Of a stretch of DNA of 64,000 nt, positions 8,696 to 18,179 are shown piece by piece. Under the pieces are notes generated by a model. It was not told the origin of the DNA, ran no database searches, and saw only the letters and a program-made list of their open reading frames with translations. A program made the position numbers and the translations under genes. The DNA is from Pseudomonadota bacterium (lineage in GTDB: Bacteria; Bdellovibrionota_B; Oligoflexia; Oligoflexales; CAIYRB01), in NCBI GenBank assembly GCA_026390435.1, contig JAPLFY010000120.1, forward strand, positions 22,687 through 86,686. Direction: 5' to 3'. Position 1 is the first letter of the stretch; each line of letters starts with the position of its first letter.

Positions 8696-10498
8696 ATGGA
8701 AGATCCTAAATTCATTAGAAATTTCTGCATTATTGCGCATATCGATCACGGTAAATCGACGCTTGCTGACCGGCTCATTGAGTTTACGGGCACCCTATCC
8801 CAGCGCGAAATGCGCGAACAAGTCCTCGACAGCATGGATATCGAGCGCGAGCGGGGCATCACCATCAAGGCCCAGACTTGCTCGATGATCTATAAGGCCA
8901 AAGACGGCCACTCTTATCTGTTTAACCTCATCGATACACCCGGACACGTGGACTTCAGTTATGAAGTGTCACGCAGTCTGACCGCCTGCGAGGGCGCCTT
9001 GGTGGTGGTCGACGCCAGTCAGGGAGTGGAGGCTCAAACGGTCGCCAACGTGTCGCTGGCCATGGCCTCCAATTTGACCCTAATTCCGGTCATCAACAAA
9101 ATCGACTTACCGAGCGCCGATCCAGAAAAAGTCCGCGGCGAGATTGAAGAAGAGCTAGCGATGGACGCCGACGAGGCAGTACTCGCCAGTGCTAAGACAC
9201 GAATTGGCATTCACGACGTCCTTGAGGCGATCGTCGCCCGTATTCCACCGCCGTTGCCGAAGCGGAGCGAGCCGCTGCAAGCACTTATCTTCGACAGCTG
9301 GTTTGACCCTTACATGGGCGCTGTATCTTTGATCCGTGTTATGGCGGGTCAGATCCGCCGCGGTCAACACATGCTCATGATGTCGACGGGCAATAAATTC
9401 GAAGTATTAAAAGTTGGCAAACTGACACCACGGCAGGTTGAAGTCGATATGTTGGTTGCCGGCGAAGTGGGCTTCGTTGCCGGATCTATCAAAGGCGTCG
9501 GAGACACCCGCGTCGGCGATACCATCACCGATCCTGATAATCCGGCGAAAGCGCCTCTAGCCGGCTTTAAAAAAGCCAAGCAGATGGTATTTGGCGGTAT
9601 CTTCCCTATTGATTCGAGCGACTACCAGGTGCTGCGGGAATCATTCGAAAAGCTGCAGTTGAACGACGCATCACTGACTTTTGAAGTGGAAAGCTCTATA
9701 GCTTTGGGCATGGGCTTCCGCGTTGGCTTCCTCGGCCTTCTCCATATGGATATTATCCAGGAACGCCTTGAGCGCGAGTATAACCTCGACCTGATCTTTA
9801 CCGCACCGACTGTGGTCTATCATGTCTTCTCGGTCGACGGTACAGAGATGAAGATCGAAAATCCAGCACGTATGCCCGATCCAACAAAGATCGAGCGTAT
9901 CGAAGAGCCCTATGTGCTGCTAACGATCCACACTCCCGAAGAATATATTGGTGGCTTGCTCAAGCTCCTTACAGAACGTCGCGGCATTCAAAAAGGCCTC
10001 GACTACCTCACCGCCAAACGCGTGAAGATCACCTACGAAATCCCGATGAATGAGATGATCTTCGACTTCCACGACAAGTTGAAAAGTATCTCACGCGGCT
10101 ATGCTTCGATGGACTACGAAATCAACGACTATCGTCCAGGCGACCTGGTGAAGCTCGACATCCTCGTGAACAACGAATCAGTGGATGCCCTGTCCTGCAT
10201 CGTCCACCGTTCGACTGCACCACACCGTGGCCGCTCGCTGTGCAAGAAGCTCAAAGACATTCTGCCACGGCATATGTTCCAGATCGCTCTGCAAGCTGCT
10301 ATCGGCAGCAAAGTGCTGGCGCGAGAGACGGTGGCTGCTATGCGTAAAGATGTGACGGCCAAGTGTTACGGCGGTGATATCTCTCGTAAACGCAAACTGC
10401 TCGAGAAGCAAAAAGAGGGCAAGAAGCGGATGAAGTCGGTCGGCAAAGTCGACATTCCGCAGGACGCCTTCATGGCGATCTTGCAGCTTGATGACTAA
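8696..10498 (+). CDS. lepA: Elongation factor 4 (LepA), ribosome back-translocase GTPase
   Basis: The protein has 600 residues, the normal LepA length. The G1 motif is AHIDHGKST, switch II is [12 protein letters not shown], and NKID gives the guanine specificity. EF-G-like domains II, III and V follow, then the LepA-specific C-terminal domain with [19 protein letters not shown] chose ATG at 8696 ([10 protein letters not shown]) because LepA proteins begin just before the IRNF motif; an upstream ATG at 8663 adds 11 unlikely residues. It acts on stalled or pre-translocated ribosomes, especially in ionic or pH stress. It stands alone here, without lepB. Confidence 0.97.
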   Translation: MEDPKFIRNFCIIAHIDHGKSTLADRLIEFTGTLSQREMREQVLDSMDIERERGITIKAQTCSMIYKAKDGHSYLFNLIDTPGHVDFSYEVSRSLTACEGALVVVDASQGVEAQTVANVSLAMASNLTLIPVINKIDLPSADPEKVRGEIEEELAMDADEAVLASAKTRIGIHDVLEAIVARIPPPLPKRSEPLQALIFDSWFDPYMGAVSLIRVMAGQIRRGQHMLMMSTGNKFEVLKVGKLTPRQVEVDMLVAGEVGFVAGSIKGVGDTRVGDTITDPDNPAKAPLAGFKKAKQMVFGGIFPIDSSDYQVLRESFEKLQLNDASLTFEVESSIALGMGFRVGFLGLLHMDIIQERLEREYNLDLIFTAPTVVYHVFSVDGTEMKIENPARMPDPTKIERIEEPYVLLTIHTPEEYIGGLLKLLTERRGIQKGLDYLTAKRVKITYEIPMNEMIFDFHDKLKSISRGYASMDYEINDYRPGDLVKLDILVNNESVDALSCIVHRSTAPHRGRSLCKKLKDILPRHMFQIALQAAIGSKVLARETVAAMRKDVTAKCYGGDISRKRKLLEKQKEGKKRMKSVGKVDIPQDAFMAILQLDD

Positions 10499-10501
10499 AA
10501 A

Positions 10502-10533
10502 ATTAGTGTCTGGCGCGAGTGCCTGACACTAAT
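10502..10533 (-). terminator. Hairpin terminator between lepA and the APS-kinase-like gene
   Basis: Arms 10502-10514 and 10521-10533 pair over 12 of 13 bases around a 6-base loop. On the minus strand it is followed by a T-run, directly after the stop codon of the gene ending at 10533. It may also stop lepA read-through. Confidence 0.75.
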
Positions 10534-11186
10534 TAGTTCTGATGCTCTTCGGGTAGGCCCTCACGCTTGCCGACTATAGGCTGCGCCATTCTAACCTGCT
10601 GGAATAGCGATGTGCGTAGCGCTAAGGATTCCAACAGGGCATCTAAGCATGCTTCGGGACTTGTGAGATGAGTGCGCAGATGCAAATCTGGGCTACCAGG
10701 GGTCTCGTGAGTCGCATCTAAGCCTGCTACTTGCGTCACCAACCCGCGCGCCGCTTTATCATATAAGCCGCTTGGATCGCGCTGGCTACAAACGTCTATC
10801 GGACAATCTACAAATACTTCCATGTAATCGTAGTCATCAAGCAGCTCTCGCAGAAGCACGCGGTCGCAGGCAAAGGGCACGATACAGGCCACGATGACAA
10901 TTAGACCCGCATCTGCAAATAAACCCGCGACCTCACCGATCCGGCGCACGTTCTCTGCATGATCAGCATCGCTAAAACCTAGGTCCTTATTTAAACTATG
11001 GCGCATCAAGTCCCCGTCGAGGACGTAAGTCGCCATGCCGCGCATGCTGAGAGCATTTTCCAGTGAATGAGCCAACGTCGATTTACCCGAGCCAGATAGA
11101 CCCGTTAACCAGATCACATTGCCTCTATCCACGGATAATTGTGACTTAGACGCGCCGCTGCGTTTCTCATGGGACCGGATTGACAT
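10533..11186 (-). CDS. APS-kinase-like protein (CysC family), divergent
   Basis: APS kinase phosphorylates adenylyl sulfate to PAPS. Visible features: P-loop GLSGSGKS (about residues 29-36), DGDLMRH (57-63), LGFSDADHAENVRRIGEV (69-86), and RDPSGLYDKA near 145. Two positions differ from classical CysC. The DGDNVR motif has Leu for Asn, and the FISP motif has CIVP, so the serine phosphorylated in Escherichia coli CysC is Val103. The start at 11186 has AGAGGG eight bases upstream. No cysD, cysN or other sulfate-assimilation gene is in the window, so the enzyme may use APS supplied from elsewhere or a related nucleotide. Confidence 0.85.
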   Translation of the reverse strand: MSIRSHEKRSGASKSQLSVDRGNVIWLTGLSGSGKSTLAHSLENALSMRGMATYVLDGDLMRHSLNKDLGFSDADHAENVRRIGEVAGLFADAGLIVIVACIVPFACDRVLLRELLDDYDYMEVFVDCPIDVCSQRDPSGLYDKAARGLVTQVAGLDATHETPGSPDLHLRTHLTSPEACLDALLESLALRTSLFQQVRMAQPIVGKREGLPEEHQN

Positions 11187-11316
11187 CTGGGAGTCCCTCT
11201 AACTGATTGGTGATTACATCCACCTTAGCGACAATGATCGCTACAGCCAAAGCTTTTTTTCATGAGACTGGCTGACTGTTTACACCGCACTGAAGAGGTG
11301 ACTCAAAAACTAGCGA

Positions 11317-12063
11317 TCACGGAGCCCCTAAGACGTATCGCAAGCCTTGATCCAGCGTCTTACTTAAGTCGAAGGCGCAGTGTCCTGTGCCGCGCGGATG
11401 CTCCCCGCTCACTGCCAATCCACGATCGCGCCAGTAGCTTACCCCCTCCATAGTCTGACGGGCTAAAAAATCACCTCCGTGGATGTAATAAAATACTCTG
11501 AAGCCAGCCTTGGTCTGCGCCGAAATAGGGAGCGAATTTTCTGGCAAAGTCGGCAGCACTGGTGGACCACCACCGCACAGCAAAATCGCACCGCCCTGAT
11601 ATTTGCCAACTTGCGATGGCAGAAAATCACCACTAATGAACGTTGAACCCGCTGACCAACCAACGAATACTGTGCGCTGCCTCGAGAGCTCTTTGTGCAC
11701 ACTGTAAACTTTTTCTTCGAGAAGTGAGTTAACGTAGTCAACATGACGCAGCTCAGAGCCAGGACCCGGTTCCGCCCATGAGCGCGTTCCGTTGGGAGCC
11801 TGGATCATCAGCAAAGCCATTTTGTAGACATGTGCAGCGCGCGTTAATTCATTCAGCTGAGATGTATAATGCGGCCCGCCTCCCGCACCGTGAAAGTACA
11901 CAAGTAGCCATGTGTTTTTTGGCAAGGGGCTAGCAGGCAGGATCAACGTATATTTGCCATGCCTGTCGAGTTTGACTGAGGTGAACTCGGCTTCATCAGC
12001 TTTCGCCGAAATGGAAACGCTCAGCAAGAACAGGATAGCGATCAATATGCGACAAATTCCCAT
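11317..12063 (-). CDS. Secreted alpha/beta-hydrolase (esterase, PHB-depolymerase-like)
   Basis: The protein has 248 residues. A signal peptide (about residues 1-23, ending SISAKA) precedes the mature enzyme. HGAGGG near residue 60 is an oxyanion-hole loop, GWSAG near 130 is the nucleophile elbow, and GTGH near 222 supplies a catalytic histidine; HGGD near 196 probably carries the acid. ATG at 12063 has an excellent GGGAGGAGG site; the longer frame to 12114 is not needed. It probably cleaves an ester outside the inner membrane. It is divergent from the cupredoxin-like lipoprotein. The substrate is unknown. Confidence 0.8.
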   Translation of the reverse strand: MGICRILIAILFLLSVSISAKADEAEFTSVKLDRHGKYTLILPASPLPKNTWLLVYFHGAGGGPHYTSQLNELTRAAHVYKMALLMIQAPNGTRSWAEPGPGSELRHVDYVNSLLEEKVYSVHKELSRQRTVFVGWSAGSTFISGDFLPSQVGKYQGGAILLCGGGPPVLPTLPENSLPISAQTKAGFRVFYYIHGGDFLARQTMEGVSYWRDRGLAVSGEHPRGTGHCAFDLSKTLDQGLRYVLGAP

Positions 12064-12320
12064 CTCAACCTCCTCCCTTGGGGCCACAGCAGTGCCTTCG
12101 GCCACTTTCCCCAAGTCTGGGTCTCGGCAATTCTAAGGGTTAACTGTAATTTCAACTGACGAATCTATAGACACTATCCCGTGGGTGTCCAAAACGTAGC
12201 CAAAAATGTGCTGAGTCTGATCTACAACTACCCTGAACTACTGGCCCCTTGTTCGGAATGATTTTTGCTTACTTAATGGAATCGGTAGTCGAAGGCAGAG
12301 GTACAACGAACGAGGGCCCT

Positions 12321-12926
12321 ATGAAGCACCTATTTCCCCTTGTATGTTTAGCTCTCTCATATCAACTGGGATGCACAGGACCCGTGGCTCAGGAAGGGGC
12401 CGTCCAGACCGGCGGAAAGAAGTCGGCTGCGAGCAAAGCCAATATTGGCGAGACCAATGACGATGCAACTAAAAAGAACGATGACTCCGCTTCAAGCGAA
12501 GAATCAGACGACGATGGTCATGGTCACGATCGTTCGCACACTGATGCCAACACGGAGCTAGCGACTGATGCTACTAACATCAACTCGAACGCTCTAGGGA
12601 CACCAGTAACGGCAAGTACGACACCGACTCCCTCAACGGTACAAAATGGCAATATTGTCGAGTTTCGCATTAAAGCCGGCACCGGTAACGGCCCTTGGAA
12701 CGACGAAGCTAGCAGAATTAACGTCAAGGTCGGTCAAGAATTACACATAGTCAATGACGACGATCGTACCCACCTCATGCATACCAACGGCGCCCCTTTC
12801 TTCCACCCATTCGTGCCGATTGCTCCCGGGGGCAAGGCTGTTTACAAGATCGCATCGCCCCTTCCAAAGGGAACGCTATACGATCATCAGACTAAGGGAA
12901 AAATCTACATTAATGCCGAGCGCTGA
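12321..12926 (+). CDS. Lipoprotein with a cupredoxin-like domain
   Basis: The protein has 201 residues. The signal ends in lipobox YQLGC (Cys near residue 18). A long acidic, Ser/Asp/His-rich linker (SSEESDDDGHGHD) leads to a C-terminal domain of about 80 residues: VEFRIKAGTG, then INVKVGQELHIVNDDDRTHLMHTNG and LYDHQTKGKIYI (quoted in parts). The fold pattern is cupredoxin. Histidines are present in HLMH, FFH and YDH, but the cysteine ligand of type 1 copper proteins is absent, so it is not an ordinary blue-copper protein. The His/Asp linker could itself bind metal. ATG at 12321 begins the signal; the longer frame from 12249 is rejected. Confidence 0.7.
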   Translation: MKHLFPLVCLALSYQLGCTGPVAQEGAVQTGGKKSAASKANIGETNDDATKKNDDSASSEESDDDGHGHDRSHTDANTELATDATNINSNALGTPVTASTTPTPSTVQNGNIVEFRIKAGTGNGPWNDEASRINVKVGQELHIVNDDDRTHLMHTNGAPFFHPFVPIAPGGKAVYKIASPLPKGTLYDHQTKGKIYINAER

Positions 12927-13039
12927 GTCGGTCCGGCTAGCTTAAATGTGCGGGATTGCGATTTCTGTCACGTTTCTCTATCTTGAAGTCTTGCCGCCAG
13001 TCTTCTTTCCTGTGGGCGGCTCTTCATGGGGACCGCAAC

Positions 13040-14830
13040 GTGCCAAAAAAAGCTGCCTACACCTCGACCGAACAACGTCAAAACCTCATTCGTTCCGCCA
13101 GAGGTGAGATCCCTGCCGATGTGGTAGTGCGCAATGCTAAGTGGCTCGACGTATTTACCGGCAAATTCCGCAGTGGCGATGTCGCTTGGAAGGACGGCAC
13201 CATAGTTGGTGTCGGGGAACATTATGAAGCTAAGCAAGTCATTGACGGCACTGGCCAATATATCGTCCCTGGTTTCATCGATGCGCATGTGCATATTGAA
13301 AGTAGTCTAATGACGCCGGTACGCTTTCAACAGGCAGTCTTGCCATGTGGCACTACAGCTGTTGTGTGGGATCCGCATGAGATCGCCAACGTCAAAGGCA
13401 CGGCAGGGATTCAGTGGGCGCTTGAAGCCTCCGAAGGACTGCTGTTGGACGTTTTCGTCATGGTGCCAAGCTGCGTCCCATCGACCTCACCTAGCGCTGG
13501 TTTAGAGACTAGTGGCGCGGCCCTGACGGCCGCCGATTTACTGCCGTTCCGCAGCCATCCACGGGTGCTAGGCTTGGCTGAGATGATGAATTTTCCGGGT
13601 CTTTTATCTGGCGACTCTGACATCATGAACAAGCTAGATGGATTTTCCGCACTGAAGCTTGATGGTCACTGTCCGGGACTCAAAGGCAAAGATCTGAATG
13701 CCTATGGAGTGGCCGGAATTCACAGCTGTCACGAATCGACATCTGCAGATGAAGCAGAAGAAAAAATGAGTAAAGGCATTCATGTACTGATCCGCGAAGG
13801 TTCATGCGCCAAAGATGCCGACGCATTATTGCCGTTGCTCAATTCCTATACTTCACCCGTACTCAGCCTGTGCAGTGACGACCGTAATCCCGCAGATATT
13901 AGTGCTAGCGGTCACATTAATTGCATCATCGATAAGGCGCTGCATGCCGGAGCGCGCCCTGAAGATATCTTCCGTGCCGCTAGCTTTGCTACCGCCTTAA
14001 CCTACGGCCTAGAAGACCGCGGCGCTGTGGCGCCAGGCTATCAGGCGGATGTCGTCTTAGTCGCGCCGCGCTCTGCGGCAGGAGCGACTCAAAGCTGGGG
14101 ACACGGCGCAGACATCAAAAAAGTATTTAAATCAGGCCAATTGGTAGACATTGGCCACCTAAGTCACGCCGCGAGTGGCCGCAAGTCACATTTCGATGGC
14201 CGCAATCTCAATCTGGCTGCCAGCAGCGCCAGCGATTTTAAGATAGCCGGGCTCAAAGGCTCAGCAACTGCGCAAGCAAGAGTGATTGGCGTCATCCCAA
14301 ATCAAATACTGACGCAGGATCTGACTGCTCATCTCAGTATCGATCACGGAAGTGTGCAATCAGACCTATCTCAAGATGTGCTAAAAATCGCTGTGCTAGA
14401 GCGTCACCACGGCAGCGGCGGAAAATCTTGCGCCTTCGTTAAAGGACTCGGTCTAAAGTCTGGTGCTATCGCAACCAGCATAAATCACGACTCACACAAC
14501 GTGATCACGGTCGGGTCGAGCGATGAGTTGATGGCTCGCGCTGTCAATGAGCTCCGTAATATCGATGGTGGCATCGTGGTGGTTCACGCAGATGGCCGCA
14601 CCGAGTCCCTAGCGCTACCAATCGGTGGATTAATGACCGACGCCGATCCGAGCATAGTCACAGCGGCATTATTACGCCTAAAGGCCCTCGCAACTGACGC
14701 CGGATGTACACTTCACGAACCGTTTCTACAGTTGTCGTTCTTAGCATTGCCCGTAATTCCAACGCTAAAAATCACTGACAAGGGACTCGTCCAGGTCTTG
14801 GAGAGCCGCCTTGTCAGCGTAATTTACTAG
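13040..14830 (+). CDS. ade: Adenine deaminase
   Basis: This enzyme of the amidohydrolase superfamily converts adenine to hypoxanthine and ammonia for purine salvage. Metal-binding and family motifs are clear: PGFIDAHVHIESS, DPHEIANV, PSCVPS, KLDGHCPGL and the late SDDRNP. The C-terminal half contains LERHHGSG and INHDSHNV, typical of bacterial adenine deaminases. I chose GTG at 13040 with GGGGA upstream (596 residues, the usual length); the open frame extends to TTG at 12956 without support. It is convergent with the CxxCH lipoprotein gene. Confidence 0.95.
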   Translation: MPKKAAYTSTEQRQNLIRSARGEIPADVVVRNAKWLDVFTGKFRSGDVAWKDGTIVGVGEHYEAKQVIDGTGQYIVPGFIDAHVHIESSLMTPVRFQQAVLPCGTTAVVWDPHEIANVKGTAGIQWALEASEGLLLDVFVMVPSCVPSTSPSAGLETSGAALTAADLLPFRSHPRVLGLAEMMNFPGLLSGDSDIMNKLDGFSALKLDGHCPGLKGKDLNAYGVAGIHSCHESTSADEAEEKMSKGIHVLIREGSCAKDADALLPLLNSYTSPVLSLCSDDRNPADISASGHINCIIDKALHAGARPEDIFRAASFATALTYGLEDRGAVAPGYQADVVLVAPRSAAGATQSWGHGADIKKVFKSGQLVDIGHLSHAASGRKSHFDGRNLNLAASSASDFKIAGLKGSATAQARVIGVIPNQILTQDLTAHLSIDHGSVQSDLSQDVLKIAVLERHHGSGGKSCAFVKGLGLKSGAIATSINHDSHNVITVGSSDELMARAVNELRNIDGGIVVVHADGRTESLALPIGGLMTDADPSIVTAALLRLKALATDAGCTLHEPFLQLSFLALPVIPTLKITDKGLVQVLESRLVSVIY

Positions 14831-14858
14831 ACCATTACCCTAGGATTAGACGACGGTC

Positions 14859-16226
14859 TTAGCGACCGACGAGACCAGGAACTTCACTTGCCTGCTGACG
14901 CCTGTCACTAATACCGCGGTCAGCCAGGAACAATCGACATGTAGCGAGAATAGGCTCGTCACTGACGTCGGGAAAGCCCATTTCGGAAAGAGCACCGGTG
15001 AAGCGAGCGCGGTCTTGCTTAATATACTCATTCATTTCGGCCAATGTTGCGCCGTTGGTGCCAGCCGGGCTAGTTGGTGCATTCACCCCGGCAGAGTGAC
15101 AAGACATGCAGGATTCGCCGTTGATCACGAATCCACACGACGCTTTTCCTCCTACGCAATGTGTCAGACCGTCTTGAGGGCGCCGCATATCGGAGGCAAC
15201 AGGTAGCGAGCCAATACCGCTCCCGGCTGGCACATCGAAGCGGTGCTGATTGCCGAAGCCGACCAAATAATAGGCTTGAAGACCATTTGGTAGACTATAG
15301 ATGACCTCCCCAGCTACAAAGTCAGGAATCGCTGTGGTCCGCAGACTACGCGGATCGTTAAAGCCACGTTGCATGACGTCATTACGGCCAAAGTCATAGG
15401 AACGCCAGTAGTATCCACCCGGCTTGCCGCCATTTTCAATCGGTACGCGCATTAACACACGCCCATTAAATGTAACGTCAGAGCGATCGGTGTTCACATA
15501 TTTAGCCTGATTGTAATCAACTCTAAGTGTCGCGTCTAACATAGTACCTAACTGTGGAAGGCGCAGAAGGTAGTCATATACCTCTGGACGCGACAGCACA
15601 TAAACTAACCAGTCGCCTTTTACGACGGTGGCGGAGCCGATACGAGACAGGTTTTCCTGCGCATATGGAGCGCCGTTTAGACGAGCGACTGCACCTGGCT
15701 GAGCAAACTCGTTAAAGTCGATGCGATAGACAGTTTTACCTGGATCAATCGCCACTGGACGCACGATAGAGGGCGCCGTTGACACACTATTCAGAACTTT
15801 AACCATGCCATAGCGAACCATGTTTAGTTCTGAACTTTGGCTCTTGTCGGGCGATAAGTGATCAATGCGAGCATAGACCACACTGCCGCCACCATGACTT
15901 GCCGCATCGGTAGCAATTAATTGCTCGACGGCTGATGGGTCGGGCACAACAGCATCCGCAGGGGGTGCCTCGTTGCCCACCGCGCCACCGCCGGTGAGTA
16001 ATGAATTGACTCGCACGTCAGCACTTGCGTCCTTGCCTCCTTTCTTGACGCGTCCTGAACCCTTTCCGCCTGCCTCTAAGTCCGAATCTTGATTGCTCCC
16101 TGCAAATGCCGCCGACACTGGTTTGATGCCGCCCGCGCCCGATCCCGCGCTGCAGGAGATCAGGCCCGCTGCGGTCAACACGACACTGAGTCGATGACCG
16201 ATAGGGACTCTTAACCACATAGTCAT
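14859..16226 (-). CDS. Lipoprotein with one CxxCH haem motif, paralogue 1
   Basis: The protein has 455 residues. Lipobox LISC puts Cys25 at the membrane, and a Gly/Lys/Ser linker of about 60 residues follows. The folded part (about 100-455) shares nearly all of its length with the gene at 16430-17740: VVYARIDHLSPD, VLNSVS, AIDPGKTVYRID, KGDWLVYVLSRPEVYD, GYYWRSYDF, FSLPNGLQAYY-like, and SCMSCHSAG, where Cys373, Cys376 and His377 could hold haem c. I know this layout from uncharacterised lipoproteins of planctomycetes and myxobacteria; it has no assigned function. ATG at 16226 has AAGGAG upstream. It is probably periplasmic and electron-transferring. Confidence 0.8.
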   Translation of the reverse strand: MTMWLRVPIGHRLSVVLTAAGLISCSAGSGAGGIKPVSAAFAGSNQDSDLEAGGKGSGRVKKGGKDASADVRVNSLLTGGGAVGNEAPPADAVVPDPSAVEQLIATDAASHGGGSVVYARIDHLSPDKSQSSELNMVRYGMVKVLNSVSTAPSIVRPVAIDPGKTVYRIDFNEFAQPGAVARLNGAPYAQENLSRIGSATVVKGDWLVYVLSRPEVYDYLLRLPQLGTMLDATLRVDYNQAKYVNTDRSDVTFNGRVLMRVPIENGGKPGGYYWRSYDFGRNDVMQRGFNDPRSLRTTAIPDFVAGEVIYSLPNGLQAYYLVGFGNQHRFDVPAGSGIGSLPVASDMRRPQDGLTHCVGGKASCGFVINGESCMSCHSAGVNAPTSPAGTNGATLAEMNEYIKQDRARFTGALSEMGFPDVSDEPILATCRLFLADRGISDRRQQASEVPGLVGR

Positions 16227-16380
16227 GCCGCTCTCCTTGGGTAATCTCTAAGCAGTCATCTGCAAAGAGTTGGGAGTCGCCTCGGCTCGCGCGGGGAAAT
16301 CATTTAATTATATTTTTAACACATTGTTTTAACTGATAAATAAAACCATAATTTCTCAACGACCAATTGCAAAGCAAAGA

Positions 16381-16411
16381 GCCGCCGCGGGATTTCCATC
16401 CTCGCGGCGGC
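16381..16411 (-). terminator. Strong hairpin terminator after the second CxxCH lipoprotein gene
   Basis: GCCGCCGCG pairs with CGCGGCGGC, and inside it GGAT pairs with ATCC around TTCC. On the minus strand a T-rich tract (TCTTTGCTTTG) follows. It lies 19 bp after the stop codon of the gene ending at 16430. Confidence 0.85.
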
Positions 16412-16429
16412 AGCATCATCTTGGTTATT

Positions 16430-17740
16430 TTATTTGCCGGTTAAACCCGAGACTTCACTTGCCTGTACTCGCTTGTCAGTCACTCCACTGCGAGCGCGGA
16501 AAGCATTGAGCGTACCGTAAATAGGCTCAGCAGCGTTGGGGTCGATACCCATCTCTTGCAGTGCCGAAGCAAACCGGGCGCGATCTTGGTTAATCAACTT
16601 GGTCATTTCATCTACTGTTGCATTGTTAGCCCCAGCCGCGCTTGTGACCGAGTTGATACCGGATGCATGGCAGGTCATGCAAGACTCACCATTGATCACG
16701 ATACCGCAAGGCTGTTTACCACCAACGCAACGGGTCAAACCATCTTGAGGACGACGCGAATCCGACGCGACACCCGGCGAGATCCCACCCGCGCCAAAAG
16801 CAGGCACATCGTAGCGATGTTGATCACCAAAACCAGTCAAGTAATAGGCCTGCAGACCGTTTGGTAAGCTGAAAAAGAATTCGCCCGCGACGAAATCGGG
16901 GATTTGTGTCGTGCGCACACTGGCTGGGTCACTAAAAGCCCGCGCTTGAACATCAGCACGCACAAAATCATAAGTACGCCAGTAGTAACCACCTGGCTTA
17001 CCGCCGATTTCTAAAGGAATCCTTGCTAAAACTCGACCGCTAAACACCACTTCAGAATGCTCAGCGTTGAGGTACTTCGCGTTGGCATAATTAACTCCCA
17101 ACTGCGCATCGAGCATTTTACCTAGCTGAGGTAATTTCATCATAGGATCGTAAACTTCTGGACGGGACAGTGCGTACACCAGCCAGTCGCCCTTAACGAC
17201 GGTAGCACTACCGACTGTCGACACGTTGTCCTGCGCGTATGCTGCCGATTTAATCCGGCCCAAAGCTCCAGCTTGCTTGAAGTCAGCAAGATTGACCCGG
17301 TAGACTGCCTTTCCAGCATCGATTGCTTGCAGATTAACAATGCTTGGAGCCATAGACACACTGTTCAGAACCTTCACTAAACCTTTACGAGCCACTTCAA
17401 GCGTTTCGTTTTGTTGTCCATCTTTAGATAGATGATCAATTGTTGCATAAATTACGCTTTGTCCACCGTTACTAGCAGCGTCGGTTTTAATAAGCTCCTG
17501 AAGTGCAGAGGCATTACCAACAGGTCCGGCTACCAAATCGGCCGCTATATCATCTCCAGCATCTGCTGCGATATTTTTCGAACGACTTGCACCGCTACCA
17601 TCTGTACCCTTATCGGCACCATTCTCTCTAGAATACGCATTAGAGAATTTTCCAGCTTGCGGCGCATTGACGCTGGGCGTCGGTATACAATTACTAATTG
17701 AAAACAGCATCGACATCCAGGCAATATGTTTCACAGCCAT
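16430..17740 (-). CDS. Lipoprotein with one CxxCH haem motif, paralogue 2
   Basis: The protein has 436 residues and is the close relative of the gene at 14859-16226, in the same orientation, with its own terminator between them, so the two are probably separate transcripts after a tandem duplication. Lipobox SISNC (Cys18) is followed by a Gly/Asp/Lys linker. Family blocks are VIYATIDHLSKD, VLNSVSMAPSI, VKGDWLVYALSRPEVYD, GYYWRTYDF, SLPNGLQAYY and SCMTCHASG (Cys354, Cys357, His358). A second Cys pair (RCVGG and QPCG, about 338-345) is shared by both proteins and absent from the third paralogue. ATG at 17740 has AGGAG upstream. Function unknown. Confidence 0.8.
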   Translation of the reverse strand: MAVKHIAWMSMLFSISNCIPTPSVNAPQAGKFSNAYSRENGADKGTDGSGASRSKNIAADAGDDIAADLVAGPVGNASALQELIKTDAASNGGQSVIYATIDHLSKDGQQNETLEVARKGLVKVLNSVSMAPSIVNLQAIDAGKAVYRVNLADFKQAGALGRIKSAAYAQDNVSTVGSATVVKGDWLVYALSRPEVYDPMMKLPQLGKMLDAQLGVNYANAKYLNAEHSEVVFSGRVLARIPLEIGGKPGGYYWRTYDFVRADVQARAFSDPASVRTTQIPDFVAGEFFFSLPNGLQAYYLTGFGDQHRYDVPAFGAGGISPGVASDSRRPQDGLTRCVGGKQPCGIVINGESCMTCHASGINSVTSAAGANNATVDEMTKLINQDRARFASALQEMGIDPNAAEPIYGTLNAFRARSGVTDKRVQASEVSGLTGK

Positions 17741-18179
17741 CTTTGCGACTCCTAACCCGTATCACTAACGGGCATGACACAGTCCACAGAACCTCATTCT
17801 AAGATATATTCAAGATTGGTGCCAACAGTCTGCAGCACGTGAGCTAAGCATATAATCATGAATTTATTTATATTTTAGATGCTAGATGCCCACTAAAGAA
17901 CATGAATTTACGTCCAAGGCTTAGTCAATGCGTAGTTTTCAGGCACTACGGCAGCATTAAGACAGAAACTCCGACTGAGGTGCAACTAGCCATATTTTTT
18001 CGACATTATGGAAAAATTCTCAAGTTAGCACAATCTAGGACCGATGCCTGCTCGACGCCATAAGGCACTCCGATGTACCAAAGTAAGCTAAAAATATTAT
18101 ACCCTCGATTTCTTAAGCCATTCCTTACCTTAGTCCCGCTAAACTACGGACCTGGTCAAGCGACAAGAAAGAAACATGC
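17741..18179. other. Divergent intergenic region, 439 bp, AT-rich
   Basis: This stretch separates the CxxCH lipoprotein gene (minus) from the ABC1-kinase gene (plus) and must carry both promoters. AT-rich tracts lie near 17865-17895 and 18089-18105. I found no convincing open frame, RNA gene or long inverted repeat. Confidence 0.5.

Noticed and set aside
12956..13039. Longer TTG start for adenine deaminase
   Set aside because: The extra 28 residues do not match the family start, and GTG 13040 has GGGGA upstream.
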